Origin: Montifringilla adamsi
Taxonomy: Eukaryota > Chordata > Aves > Passeriformes > Passeridae
Length of the DNA: 64,000 nt
NCBI GenBank assembly: GCA_017590115.1
Contig: JAGGNK010008670.1
Coordinates: forward strand, 1,240,001-1,304,000
Reading direction: 5' to 3'
Of the stretch, positions 37,426 to 48,440 are shown in pieces. Position 1 is the stretch's first letter. Each line of letters begins with the position of its first letter. Made by a program: the position numbers and the translations under genes. The notes under the pieces are model-generated. The model saw nothing but the letters and a program-made list of their open reading frames with translations. It was not told the origin of the DNA and made no database searches.

Positions 37426-40400
37426 GCGTCCCACGTCACTGGGGAGGTGCCAGTGGAGAGGGGGAACAACAAATGTGCACAGTGCAAATGCATCCAGCAG
37501 ATCCCTGCCAGGGAATAACAAGACACTCCCTAATATTAAGGTTTCAGAGCTGGATCATTTTAGATACCAACGATGCTGTGTTATCAGCCCTGGAACTCCC
37601 CTGTCAGGAGCAGAAGAGGCACCACCTTCCCCTGGCTGGTTGTGGATGAGTGAAAACTGGGGAAGCAGCAAGAGGGATCCAAGCTCCATTTCCTCCCATC
37701 AAACACAAGGTGCTGCATCCTGTCACAGCCTCTCCACTCTGCAGCAATTCCCAACCCGTGCTCTGAGGAATCCCGTGGAGGAATTCCATCTGTGACCTCT
37801 CCCAAGGAGCCAAAATTCACCCCCCTGTGCCTGCCTCGGCCACAGCCCCCGATTTTCCCTGCACAGGACAGGTCCAGGGAGCTCACCAGGGATTGTGTGG
37901 GAAGGCTGAGGGGCTCCAGGGCATCCATCTCCATCCCCCTGGAGCTGCTCCCAGCAATCCCAGCTGGATCAATGTGGGATCGTTAGGGAGCAGGGACAGC
38001 GCTGGAGGTGACCAGAGACACAGGCAAGGATAACAAACCCCGCCTGGGGTGGGTCTGATGGATCAGAGAATTTAAGGAGAGCTTAAAAAAACCAAAATAA
38101 AAACACCTCTGCATCACTTCTGCGCCCTTCCTTGCTTTTCCATGCTGCAATTCCACTTTGGAAACTCTTATTATTATTGAAATACACTTAATTGAGGCAC
38201 ATTTAACTGAGATTAATTGAAATTCCACTGCCACAGCAGTAAATCAAAAAAGAGGGGGAAAGATCAGAAAGGATCTTTTCTTGACATTGCTAAACTCCAG
38301 CTTGTTTTGCTGTTCCAAACTGGAGCGCTGCTAATAAAAAGCCTTGTTCTTTTGCAGTAATTGTGCATTTTCAAATATTGTTTCTAAGAAAAAGAATCTA
38401 TTAAAACCAGAGAAACAATCCCAAAGAGATGCCAGTCAAAGCCATTAAGATGTTTTCACTGATGCACTGCATGTAAATCTGATTTATGTTGGTTTAAACA
38501 GTTAAGAAATCCCCGAAATAACTTCATTTATTATTTTATTGCCTGATTAATGGTTCAGAGGAACTGATTTGTAGCTGAAGTTTTACAGAACGCAAAATTA
38601 AAATAAGAGCCTTTTGTAGAAACGTCCCGTATTTGTTCAATTATGTGTTCAAAACTGAAACAAATATAAAAACTTCAATAAATATATTTTCTTCCAAGGA
38701 ATGACATGCTGTGGGTTTGCTGTTATTGTTGGGTTTGATGTTTTTGCCTCTAAGGAGGTCAGCAATATGGAAACATAAAGGCCAATTTAATTTGTGCATC
38801 TGTGGCTGCCAAGTATTTTAATTCCGACAGCTGTGACTGAAGAGTTAATATTTTACTTGTCAAAATCCAAAAGGAGGCCAGTGAATCACTCTAATTCTCA
38901 TTAAGAGGCTTCCCCCCAGTAGCACCCTAATTCAAAATAATGAAAGTAGAGACTGAGTGCGATTCTAATGCCAGTTGAGACCTATCTTTTAATATTTCTC
39001 TGGTGATGGATTAGGGATCGGGGAAATTCATCTCAGATCATAGAGCCTAATTTAATAAGGGATCATTCCAAGAGTATTGCATTTTATAATAATGTCATTT
39101 AATGTGTCGTCTTCCATTTTTACTGTCCCATATGGATGCTTACACGATGGTGCCACAGGGATAAACTTTTAAAGAACCAGGCTCGTTTTTTGTCCTGGGC
39201 TCCCCTTAACGAGGAAGTTTATCAAGGAGATGGTCTATTAGCCAGCTCTGGTAATTGTGGGCTGGTTAAAGGAACCTTGGGAAGCCACGGGAATGGTGAC
39301 AGAAGCCACACTCTCAAACCCTGGAGTGGAGGGGAAGGGAGAACATTTAAAAGTACGTTAAAATCTGATTGTAGTGCCTAACGCAATTGTGCCGTTGCAT
39401 GAAAAATGTGGGCACCTGCTTGTTTAAAACACATGATAATAAAATCATTTTCCCTCTCTAACCACATCTCCATACAACGTTTCCCGCTTGCTTCCTCAGT
39501 GTATTCCTGGGATTATTTAGCTAATTGCTTCTTTGGGGGGTTTCATGCCTATTTCCCAAAGTTCTCTTCCCCCAAAATACAAAGATTTGCCGTGCTGCGA
39601 GGGCAGCGATTTTCAACAACCATTAAGGGATTAGACACAATTATTCTGTCTAAATGTTTGGGCTCTAATATTTAATTGAATTTGTGTTTCTTGGCATTGC
39701 TCTGAAGGGGAGATCCTGGGTGATCGCCACCCCAAACCTGAGCTGCTCAAGGTCAAGGAACGAGCCAAGCCCCCAACCATCAATAGCTGGAGATTGCCAG
39801 AAGCTGCAAAGCTGCAGCCTGAGCTTTGGGTAATCACACAAAGCCTTTAGGAAAAATGGGGCCATAATGAGGATTTTTGTTCCAAATCCACTGGCGTGAT
39901 TAAGTCTTTATTTTCAGGTAGCAACTCAAGGGCTGCACTGCAAGGTTTGACAGAATGAGATCAAACACAGGCAGGCTGAACAGGAAGCAGCTGAGGAATA
40001 AATAACCTGCTGTAAACAATAATCTCATTACAGCAGTTTATTCCAGCGTTGGAATGTGGTGTCTGAAAGGGAACACAATTAATACAAAATGAGGTTTTTC
40101 ATAGTTTCTCTTTCCTCCTAAGTGTTTTCACAGTTTTGTTGTCTTTAGAACATTGTAACTCCTGGTATTTCTCGTGCTTTTCTTCATACAGCTCAATTTT
40201 TTTATCCCTGCCTTGTTGAAATTATTCTTCCTTGGCATTTCTTTTGATTTTCTGCTTTTCTCCTTTGACATTTTGCACTTTGTTTTTAAGTCCCCATTGT
40301 TTACTGCTTATTCTCTTCCTTTGCCTCTTCCTCCCATTTTAGTCCACTTCTCCCCAGTCCAGTTCTCTCACTCTTTTTCAGGTTTCATTTTTGAGCCGTG

Positions 40401-40844
40401 CCTTTGCTTAAACCAACGTTTGTAAAATTCTTTGTACCCATTGGAGAAGTTCCATTGAAATTTTATAGACTGAACTTTCTTCTTCTCATTTCTTCATGTG
40501 TCAGTGTCTTGTTTGTTAAACTTGTTGCTTTGGATTGAATATCCAAAGTTCTCCCTCCAGTAGGAATGTTACAAATGTCCATGTCTGGCATCTGGAACTG
40601 CTTTAGGGACTCCTTGGGTTTGCAACAAGAAAATTATATTTATAACTGGTTTAAATCAGAAAAAAAAAGGGGCTCTGGTTGCATCTAAAATAATTAAAAC
40701 TGACTAGTTTATATTAAAGAATTAAAACCAAGCAAACAAAAAGTTAAATAAACAGGGGTTGAGGGCTGTTTTTTTAATGAAAGCTGCCTGTGTGAGTGAC
40801 CATTTTCCATTTCCATCACTTGTTTTTCCCGTGTCACCTGCATT
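37426..40844. other. Intergenic; AT-rich unique stretches
   Basis: 38,120-39,130 is a long unique AT-rich stretch. 38,920-39,130 is dense in TTTAATA, AATTTAATAAGG and ATTTAATGTG words and is a candidate conserved element. 40,100-40,450 is pyrimidine-rich (T/C words) on the plus strand. No gene recognised. Confidence 0.4.
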
Positions 40845-40915
40845 CCCATCCTGGAGGTGCTCCAGGCCAGCTTGGACAGGGCTTGGAGCAAGGAGCTGGT
40901 GGAAGGAGCCCATGG
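40845..40915 (+). mobile_element. Possible short CR1 fragment
   Basis: 'ctggaggtgctccaggccag' then 'cttggacagggcttggagca' matches an internal part of the CR1 3' UTR in sense orientation. Flanks are not recognisable, so this may be a small remnant. Confidence 0.5.
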
Positions 40916-41559
40916 AAGTCAGGGTGAGGGGAGGAGGGGGACACCACAGTCAGTCCCTGGGCACTTTTCGGGGCTCCCCTCTGGAAAGGAGATTCCCAAA
41001 GGAGGAGCCCCTCCTCGGGCAGCTGATTTCAGGGGAGTTCAGCTTGTCCCAGCTGAGCTGTGCCTCAGGGTTGAGCTGGCCCAGCCCAGGCTGCTGAGCT
41101 GCCCCTGCACACCCATCCCAAAGTGCTATAAATAGAAACAGCCCAGTGGGACACACGGGACCAGCCAGGAACGGGGTCCCGGGCAGGGGAGAGGAGAGAG
41201 CAGCAGCTGAAAGTCACCCCCTGCCAAAGATCATAAACACAGAATGTTTCCAAACTGACTCATTCCTGCCTTTTCACTGCCCTTCAGCTCCCTCTCCCCT
41301 CTCCCAGCCCTGAGTCCACCCAGGAGTGCCTGTCCCTCCCTCCACCTCCTCCTGGTGATGTTCAATTTGGCATTTCTGCCCTCCATCACAGAGCTGAGCT
41401 GCTGGACCCCCAGTTCCAGGCTGGTGGACCCTGTGACAGCAGAAATACCTTCAGGAGGACATTCCAGGAAGGAGCTCTCCATGATGCTCTCTCTGCAGGA
41501 TTCCCTTCCTGCCTTGTCAGGCCCTGCCAGGGGATCCAGCTCAGCTCCACCACGGACCA
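40916..41559. other. Intergenic, unique sequence
   Basis: GC-rich, pyrimidine-rich in part. No gene recognised. Confidence 0.4.
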
Positions 41560-41697
41560 GAGCTGCTTCACCCCATCCCTGGAAGTGTCCAAGGCCAGGC
41601 TGGAAGGGAATTGGAGCAGCCTGGGATGGTGGAAGGCATCCCATGGCAGATGAGCTTTAAGGTCCCTCTGACCCACTCTGGGATTCCAGGATCTGTT
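41560..41697 (+). mobile_element. CR1 LINE 3' end
   Basis: 'tgtccaaggccaggctggaa', 'gcagcctgggatggtggaag' and 'gagctttaaggtccctctga' with 'gggattccagg'. Sense orientation, somewhat diverged. Confidence 0.82.
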
Positions 41698-43900
41698 CCC
41701 AGCCCTCCACCCACTCCAGACCATTCCCATCCATGATGTCAGGTAGCGGCTCATTGTTTTCCTTTTGTTTCTTTCTGATCCTTAAATTAATTAGAATTCA
41801 TTTTTAATCAGAAATTCACAGTCAGTTCACTACAGGAATTTGAGAGTCGATACTTAGGATAATAGAATTGTGCAGTTAAGTCTTAAGGCATTTTTCTTTA
41901 GCTGTCTGGACAGGTATAAATCAGTCTCCAGAAAAAACCCCGGGCTGCCACAGCAAATATTCTTTATTACAATACAAAACTGATTTTCAACAAATAAAAT
42001 ATGCTGCTGTGGTCAGGACTGCCCCAGATCTCTGCCTGCTAAAGGATTTGCAGACAGCAGGCACGGGGAAAGACAAACATCCCGTGAATTGATGCTTTAA
42101 AGATCAACCCCCTCGCACACAGCAGCTGCCAATAGTTTCACTGAGCAGAAACCAACATCAGCTAAAACCCACCACGTCCTTGAGAAGGTTGGGCTCTTCC
42201 TGCAGCCCAATTATTTTATTTTTTTTTTTAGTATCCAAATAATCAAGCCTGAAATGTTGATAAAGGGGTGGTAGAAATGGAACCAGCTTGGCCACGGAAA
42301 TGTAGCCAGAGCACTCAGCCTGTTCTCTCTGATACTCCACTGGTATTTTTCCCTTTGCAGATACTTTATTAAATGCCATTAACTTTACATCTGCTACTCC
42401 AAGTATCTGCCCAGCGGGGAGTGTCTGAACACGAGGTAACTCTGATTCTGTTCAGAGGCTCTCGCAGTCCTTGATCCCTGAATTCCAGCCCTGATGGGTT
42501 TAGATGCACAATCATCATTAACTTTTCCTTCCCCATGGATCTCAGGGCTGGTTCCCCAGGGATGGGCTGGGAAAAACGCTGTGGAAGGTCCCTTTGGACA
42601 GCTGGAGCTCTGCTCCCCTCCAGGAGAAGAAGGGGAAGACGCTGGGATTCATCTCCAGCAGCAAGGAGCTGCTCCAGCATGAGCCTTAAGATCCCAACAC
42701 GTCCTCCCAGCTGGAAACCTTTTCACATCACTTTGGCAGAGCTGTTTGCTGCCCTGCGCTTTGAGGGGGAAATAAAGACGCTGGGAAATGACTGATCCGG
42801 GGATGTTTTCCCCTCTGAAATCCCAAACGGAGCCTACAAAGGCTCGTGGGTGCCCCCGGAGCCCAGGGCTCTGTGTGATTTTTTGGCTGCAGAGCTGTGT
42901 TTAAACACACACTGCTCAAACACCCGGGGAGGGTTTCCACAGCTCTGCTACGGCCACAGCTTCGTCTGCAAACTGGAAACCCGCTTTGATCTCTGCAAAC
43001 AAATGTGTGTGGGTTTGTACACAAATAAATGTTAAACCAACAGTTTATTTTGGGGACCCAAGGGCTCTGCTGAGAGCTGGGAACATAAGTTGTTACTTAG
43101 GTTTGAATTTCATTTAAAATTGATGTCAAAAATAAAAATTATCCTTTGTGAAGTTCCACTTACACAGAGCTCCAGCTCAGTGAGTGCTGCTCACGAGACT
43201 TTCCATGGAGTCACACCCCACTGGAATATTATCCATGTGCTGCAAATGAGGGAATGCAGTTAGAATTAAATGGTATTTTGCATTAATTGTGTTTAAATGC
43301 TCACAGTTTGCTGTAGCCAGGGTGAGGCTGGCAGTTCCTGTGCCTCTCTGTACAAATCCTGGTGGAGGGAAAAAGAATTATTTGCAGCTTGAAATCTTCT
43401 GTCTTCCTTTCCATCACTGCACATCCCCTTTCCAGCAAGGTTTCCATCACCCTCACTCCTGGAATTGCCTTGCTGGCAGCAGGTGCAAGGCCAGGAGGAC
43501 ATTTGGTGAGGAGGAGGATGATCTCCATGCCCTTCATCTGGCTGTAATTCTTCAGGAACCCCCCAACTCCCCTGAAGGAGTTTTGTTTTCCCTGTCCCTG
43601 GGAATGTTGGAGACAGTGGCCATTCATGGATGATGGATTAATGGATGGCAGAAAAATTGAATTTCCTGCTTGCACTCCTGGTGATTCTGGTCCTTCTGTG
43701 GGACACAAAAGTGCACGAGACAATGACATTCCAAGGGCCAAACTGGGGCTATCCCTTCCCACCTTTACCTGCTCAATTTCCAGGCTCTGGCACAGCCAGC
43801 ACTGCCAGCCTCTGTGGCACAGACTGCCCGGGCTCCCTTGGGTTGTTTCATCCAGGAAAAAAATTGGTGAGTGAACAAAGCACTCCACGAATCCATCAGG
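41698..43900. other. Intergenic, unique sequence
   Basis: 41,750-42,420 is AT-rich and unique. The rest is ordinary. No gene recognised. Confidence 0.45.
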
Positions 43901-43996
43901 GTTTACAGAATTTACAGAATTCACAGAATTCACAGAATTCACAGAATTCACAGAATTTACAGAATTCACAGAATTCACAGGATTCACAGGATTCCA
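43901..43996. repeat. 9-bp tandem repeat at a CR1 3' end
   Basis: About ten copies of CACAGAATT (variants TACAGAATT, CACAGGATT) directly abut the 3' end of the reverse-oriented CR1 at 43,990. CR1 elements normally end in two to four copies of an octamer. Here a nonamer derivative has expanded. Confidence 0.92.
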
Positions 43997-44225
43997 GAAT
44001 CCTTGCTTTGGAAGAGACCTTCAAGATCATGGAGTCCAGCCCAGCCCCAACAGCTCAACTCAACTCTGGCCCCCAGTGCCACATCCAGGCTTTGTTAAAC
44101 CCCCCCAGGGATGGTGACCCCACCACCTCCCTGGGGAGGCCATTCCAGAACTTTATCACTCCTTCTGTAAAAACGTTTTCCTGATATCCCACCTGTATTT
44201 CCCTTGACACAGCCTGAGACTGTTT
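43990..44225 (-). mobile_element. CR1 LINE 3' region
   Basis: 'gaagagaccttcaagatcat', 'ggagtccagcccagccccaa', 'ccccagggatggtgacccca', 'ccattccagaactttatcac' and 'ctgatatcccacctgtattt' follow in the reverse-complement order of the CR1 3' UTR. A wording variant of the older CR1 type, about 235 bases. Confidence 0.9.
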
Positions 44226-44330
44226 ATTACAACCAGAGCATCGTGCCCAGCTGGGAGGGCATCCAGGGACCTGGAAATGCTCCTGGTTTTGTCCATGGCT
44301 CCCACCAAACTCCCGTGCCCCTCCCCATCC

Positions 44331-44385
44331 CCACATTCCCTGTCCCTGTCCCTGTCTCTGTCCCTGTCCCTGTCCCCATCCACGG
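44331..44385. repeat. CCCTGT hexamer microsatellite
   Basis: Seven to eight copies of CCCTGT with one CTCTGT variant. Confidence 0.9.
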
Positions 44386-44629
44386 CCCATCCTGGTTTTT
44401 CCCTGCCTGCAGGGATGATTTCCTGCTGCCTTGGCCACTCTGTCACACAGGGAACCTCCCTTGTTCCCTCCCCGCCTGCAGCAGAGCTCCTGGCTGGGCT
44501 GGAGCCATGCACAGCACCCACAGCACCCCAAATTTCAGGGCTTTCCTTGGCTCTTTCCTCGGCCTTGTCATTGAAGGACCAACAGCAGTCTGCTCCCAAT
44601 AAGTGTTCTCAGGTTATTTATTTCCAAGG
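44386..44629. other. Intergenic, unique sequence
   Basis: No gene or repeat recognised. Confidence 0.4.
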
Positions 44630-44800
44630 AACTCAGAATCCCAGAGCAGTTTGGGTTGGGAGAGACTTAAAAATCATCTCCTTCCACCCCTGCCCTGGCA
44701 GGGCCACCTCCCACTGCCCAGGGGCTCCCAGCCCCAGGGTCCAGCCTGGCCTGGGGCACTGCCAGGGCTGCTCCAGGATGCTCCTCTGCAGGAACTGCAG
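44630..44800 (-). mobile_element. CR1 LINE 3' end
   Basis: 'cagaatcccagagcagtttg', 'ggttgggagagacttaaaaa', 'ccctgccctggcagggccac' and 'gtccagcctggcctggggca'. Reverse orientation, about 170 bases, ending near 'aggatgctcctctgcaggaa'. Confidence 0.88.
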
Positions 44801-45374
44801 CTGCTTTTGGCAATTTCACACCTTTTTCATGTGAGACTGCTCTCAAGACTGCCCACATTTTCTGCCTTCCTGGGTGTCCCAGGGCGAGCATTGGGAATCT
44901 CAGAGTAGGAGGGCTGGGATGGACATTTGGCCTTAAATTAATCCCCAGGAGTTCAGCGATAAGAGCCACGCTCAGCCACCATCCAAGAGCCTTGGGCTGT
45001 AATTTTCTTAGATCTTTGAAGCTAAACAAGGCTGTGCCAATTGGAGAGCTGTACAGAAATCAGGGAAAATGCAATTTGTGGGCAATGCATTCCTTCTGTG
45101 CCCAAATCTGATTTTTTTGTTTTGTTTTGTTTTGTTTTCACTTACATTCCGCAGCTCCTTCTCTGGAAGGGCTGGCTGAAGGCCATCCTTGCATCCTCCT
45201 CCTCAGACCACAGGGCCAGGGGGGTGCTGCCCACAGAGGGACCCAGTGCAGCCTCAAGAACAACTTGCAGAATTCTTATGGTTTTCTTTAAATTTTTGCA
45301 ATTTCAATTCCATATTGAAGTAGTGACTATGCCCATTTTATAGGTGATAAAATACAAAAGTCTGAGCATTTTTC
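44801..45374. other. Intergenic; GTTTT microsatellite at 45118-45139
   Basis: Four copies of a TTTTG pentamer are the only repeat seen. The rest is unique, without coding signal. Confidence 0.5.
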
Positions 45375-45490
45375 AGGGCCTGGTTGGAGCACCCTGGGAT
45401 GGTGGAAGGTGTCCCTGTCCCTGGCAGGGAGGGGAATGGGATGGGCTTTAAGGTCCTTCCCCAAATCATTCTGTGATTCTCTGAATTTTA
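45375..45490 (+). mobile_element. CR1 LINE 3' end
   Basis: 'tggttggagcaccctgggat', 'ggtggaaggtgtccctgtcc', 'gggctttaaggtccttcccc' and a tail 'cattctgtgattctctga'. Sense orientation. Confidence 0.9.
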
Positions 45491-46654
45491 ATTGCAAATG
45501 GCAGAACAAAAGTTCTTCTTTCTGCTCCAGTTATTCTCTTGGCTACTTGAGCCTCCAGCATTAATCCACACCTCTGCTCCAAGTTCCTGAACTTAGACAA
45601 GACCAAACTCCCCTTTTCCTCCTTGACAAGAATCCAATGAACCCCCAGAGATTTCCCCACGGGAGTGACCCATGATTGTACCAGCACACAGGAAATAGTT
45701 AAAAACAAACCCAAATCCTGCTCAGTGTTTGTTTTTATTTTCCTGAAAACTAAGCAGGACACTTAAAGAACTCATGCACAACTTGAAACAAAATTTAAAT
45801 AAATCCTTACATTTAAGAGCCCTGGAGATAAATTACTCACAGGAGTGTTCACCCAGAACTCAGCCTGGCCCGGGCCATGTCTTGGCTAATAATTGAGTAT
45901 ATATGTTCCATTTCTAGAGAAGGCTTAATTCATCTTAATTCCTCTTCCTGCAGGCCCAGAGCAGAGCTGGCACCCTGTAAATCTGCCTCTCCATTGTTCC
46001 ACAGACACAGCTCGGGGCAGATTTCTGCCAAAGAGCTCAGGGGGAAAATCCACAGCCCAGGAAAAGAAGTTCTTGATTTCCAGCAAAACGAGTTCATTAG
46101 AAATTAATCCAAATTAATTACATCTGAATGTAAAATAATGCATGAATTGCAAATGTTCCTGTTTCCTTTAGCAGTATTAATGTGGCCAAATTAGTTTTGA
46201 AATTCATACAGAATCCTCTACCTGGGTAGGAAAGTATTGTAAACAGCTTGTGTAATTAAACTGATTACACATGTAAAAATTGTCATCTGCTTAACGTTGC
46301 AAAGCTCTTTGTCAGCTGCAGGGAAGAGGGACAAAACCCAGCCAGGGTCTGTCCCCTCTTGTGCTGCTGCAGGGGGTGGAGGACAGAGCTGCCACTGCTT
46401 CCAGCAGCTCAGGAACGGGCCTGAAACCATCAGATCCACCAGGAAATGCTCTCCTGCAGTTCCAGCCGTGTGGGAATAACCCAAATCCCACTGCAGGGAT
46501 TGCACAAGGAGGAAAAGCAGCTAAAAACCGAGCAGGAGCCCCGTGGATGAGCTCACATCCCTGTGCAGAGGGAGGATGGATGTTGCAGCCCTGGTATCTC
46601 TGTAAATGAATGGCTCCGACTAATTGGGATAATCTAAACCAGGTGTGGGATGAC
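45491..46654. other. Intergenic, unique sequence
   Basis: 46,090-46,280 is AT-rich. No gene recognised. Confidence 0.45.
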
Positions 46655-46882
46655 AAAGGGTAAGATGGGATATTGGGAAGGAATTCCTGGCTGGCAGGGT
46701 GGGCAGGCCCTGGCACAGGTGCCCAGGGAAGATGTGGCTGCCCCTGGATCCCTGGCAGTGCCCAAGGCCAGGCTGGACAGGGCTGGGAGCACCTGGGACA
46801 GTGGGAGGTGTCCCCATGGATGGGGTGGGGTGGGATGAACACTAAAATCCTTTCCAAACCAGTCTGGGATTCTGTGGTTTCA
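46655..46882 (+). mobile_element. CR1 LINE 3' region
   Basis: 'gatattgggaaggaattcct', 'gccctggcacaggtgcccag', 'gctgcccctggatccctggc', 'caggctggacagggctggga' and 'tctgggattctgtgg'. Sense orientation, about 230 bases. Very close in wording to the copy at 47,630, suggesting the same subfamily. Confidence 0.93.
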
Positions 46883-47629
46883 AATCCATCAAACCCACTT
46901 AATTCCTTGTCCCATTGTTTCCCTTTTCTTACAGGGTCAGGACTTCACCCCAGCAGAATTCCTGCTGCAGCCACCAGAGTCACTGGGAACATCCCTGGGT
47001 TTCCTGCCAGGGACAGCAGGAACATTTCCATGTGGTTCCCATTGTCCTGCATTTAACCTCTCTGAGATATTTTGGGGCGATTCTTTATTTACATTTTCTT
47101 TAACAAAGAATATGTTTACCTTCTTCCTAAAGATTACCACATGGCCAAACACTTCCAAATCCAAATATTTCCTAAAGGAGAATCTGCATAATAATTAAAG
47201 TGTGTACATAAAGCGGAGGAGCGGTGAAAAAGATGTTCTGAGTGTTCACAGGGATTTTGTAAGGGGATCCAGGCAGGATCTCAGTTTCCAGCAGATTGCC
47301 AGTCTGGGGAAGTGCAAGCCAACTTTCCACTGCTTAAATATTTACTCAAAGGACAATGAGAGGGTGGGAAGTGTGTTGTTGTTAATAATAACAGTTTGCA
47401 CACTGCTGTCTGTGCCGGGGTGCCAAACCCCCTCCTGGATGCTCTGACACACCAGGAGGGGAGGCCACCTGGGCCAGCCCCCAGCAGAATTCAGTCACTG
47501 ACTTAAAATCACCTTCAGGGACATCCTTGTGTCTTCTTCTGGTCGCTTCCAAAATTCAAATGTTTCTAAGAGCATGTAGAGACAGGGAAGGGGGGGATGG
47601 CTTCAAAGTGATGGAGGGCAGGGATGGAT
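46883..47629. other. Intergenic, unique sequence
   Basis: No gene or repeat recognised. Confidence 0.45.
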
Positions 47630-47866
47630 GGGATTTGGGAAGGAATTGTTCCCTGTAGGGTGGGCAGGCCCTGGCACAGGTGCCCAGAGCAGCTGGGGCT
47701 GCCCCTGGATCCCTGGCAGTGCCCAAGGCCAGGCTGGACACTGGGGCTGGCAGCACCTGGGACAGTGGGAGGTGTCCCTGCCATGGCAGGGGTGGCACTG
47801 GAAAGAGATGATTTTTAAGGTCCCTTCCAACCCAAACCATCCCATGACTCCACGATTCTGTAGCGC
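47630..47866 (+). mobile_element. CR1 LINE 3' region
   Basis: 'gggatttgggaaggaattgt', 'gccctggcacaggtgcccag', 'gatttttaaggtcccttcca' and the tail 'ccatgactccacgattctgt'. Sense orientation with a preserved terminal repeat. Confidence 0.93.
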
Positions 47867-48263
47867 ACAGACAATCCTTATTTCCCAAACACCCTCCCCA
47901 GCCCGAGCTGCTCCAGCAGGGATAACTCCACCCGTGTGGGGCTCCATCCAGCTGGAGCTCTCAGCAGTGGCTGCTGGGTCGTGCTCTGCCCTGGAAGGAA
48001 CAGAACAGTGGCTTTGGATTGCTGTGGAAGCGGGAAAGGTGGCAGTGGCTGCCTGGCATGGGAGTGACAAAATGCTTCCCCTGGTACAGAGAGTGTGCAG
48101 CTTGTCAGCCTCTCCCTGGGGCTCTGCAGGGGCTGGGGGAGGGAGAACAGCTGAGTTTCACACAGAACAAGAGCTGTGGGGTCAGTGTGCCCCCACAGCC
48201 ACCGAGTTCTGAGCACAGTTCCCGTTTCACAGTGACAGGAGAGCACTTCACGCACACCCAGGG
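47867..48263. other. Intergenic, unique sequence
   Basis: GC-moderate, no gene recognised. Confidence 0.4.
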
Positions 48264-48440
48264 TGCCAAAAGGCTCAAGTGACGGGGACACATCAAGCTG
48301 GGCATCCCAAACCCCCACAGCTGGATGTGCACAGCTGCTGGGCAGTTCAGATGCCAAAAGGCTCGAGTGACAGGGGGACACATCGAGCTGGGCATCCCAA
48401 ACCCCCACAGCTGGATGTGCACAGCTGCTGGGCAGTTCAG
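48264..48440. repeat. 88-bp direct tandem duplication
   Basis: 'tgccaaaaggctcaagtgac' at 48264 recurs as 'tgccaaaaggctcgagtgac' at 48352, with the intervening 'ctgggcatcccaaaccccca' and 'gctggatgtgcacagctgct' repeated almost perfectly. Confidence 0.92.

Noticed and set aside
41231..41754. Minus-strand open frames of over 120 codons near 41.2-41.7 kb
   Set aside because: Partly antisense CR1 sequence and partly unique sequence without domain, start context or splice support.
43901..43996. CRISPR-like array
   Set aside because: The units are contiguous nonamers without unique spacers, next to a CR1 end, in a eukaryotic genome.
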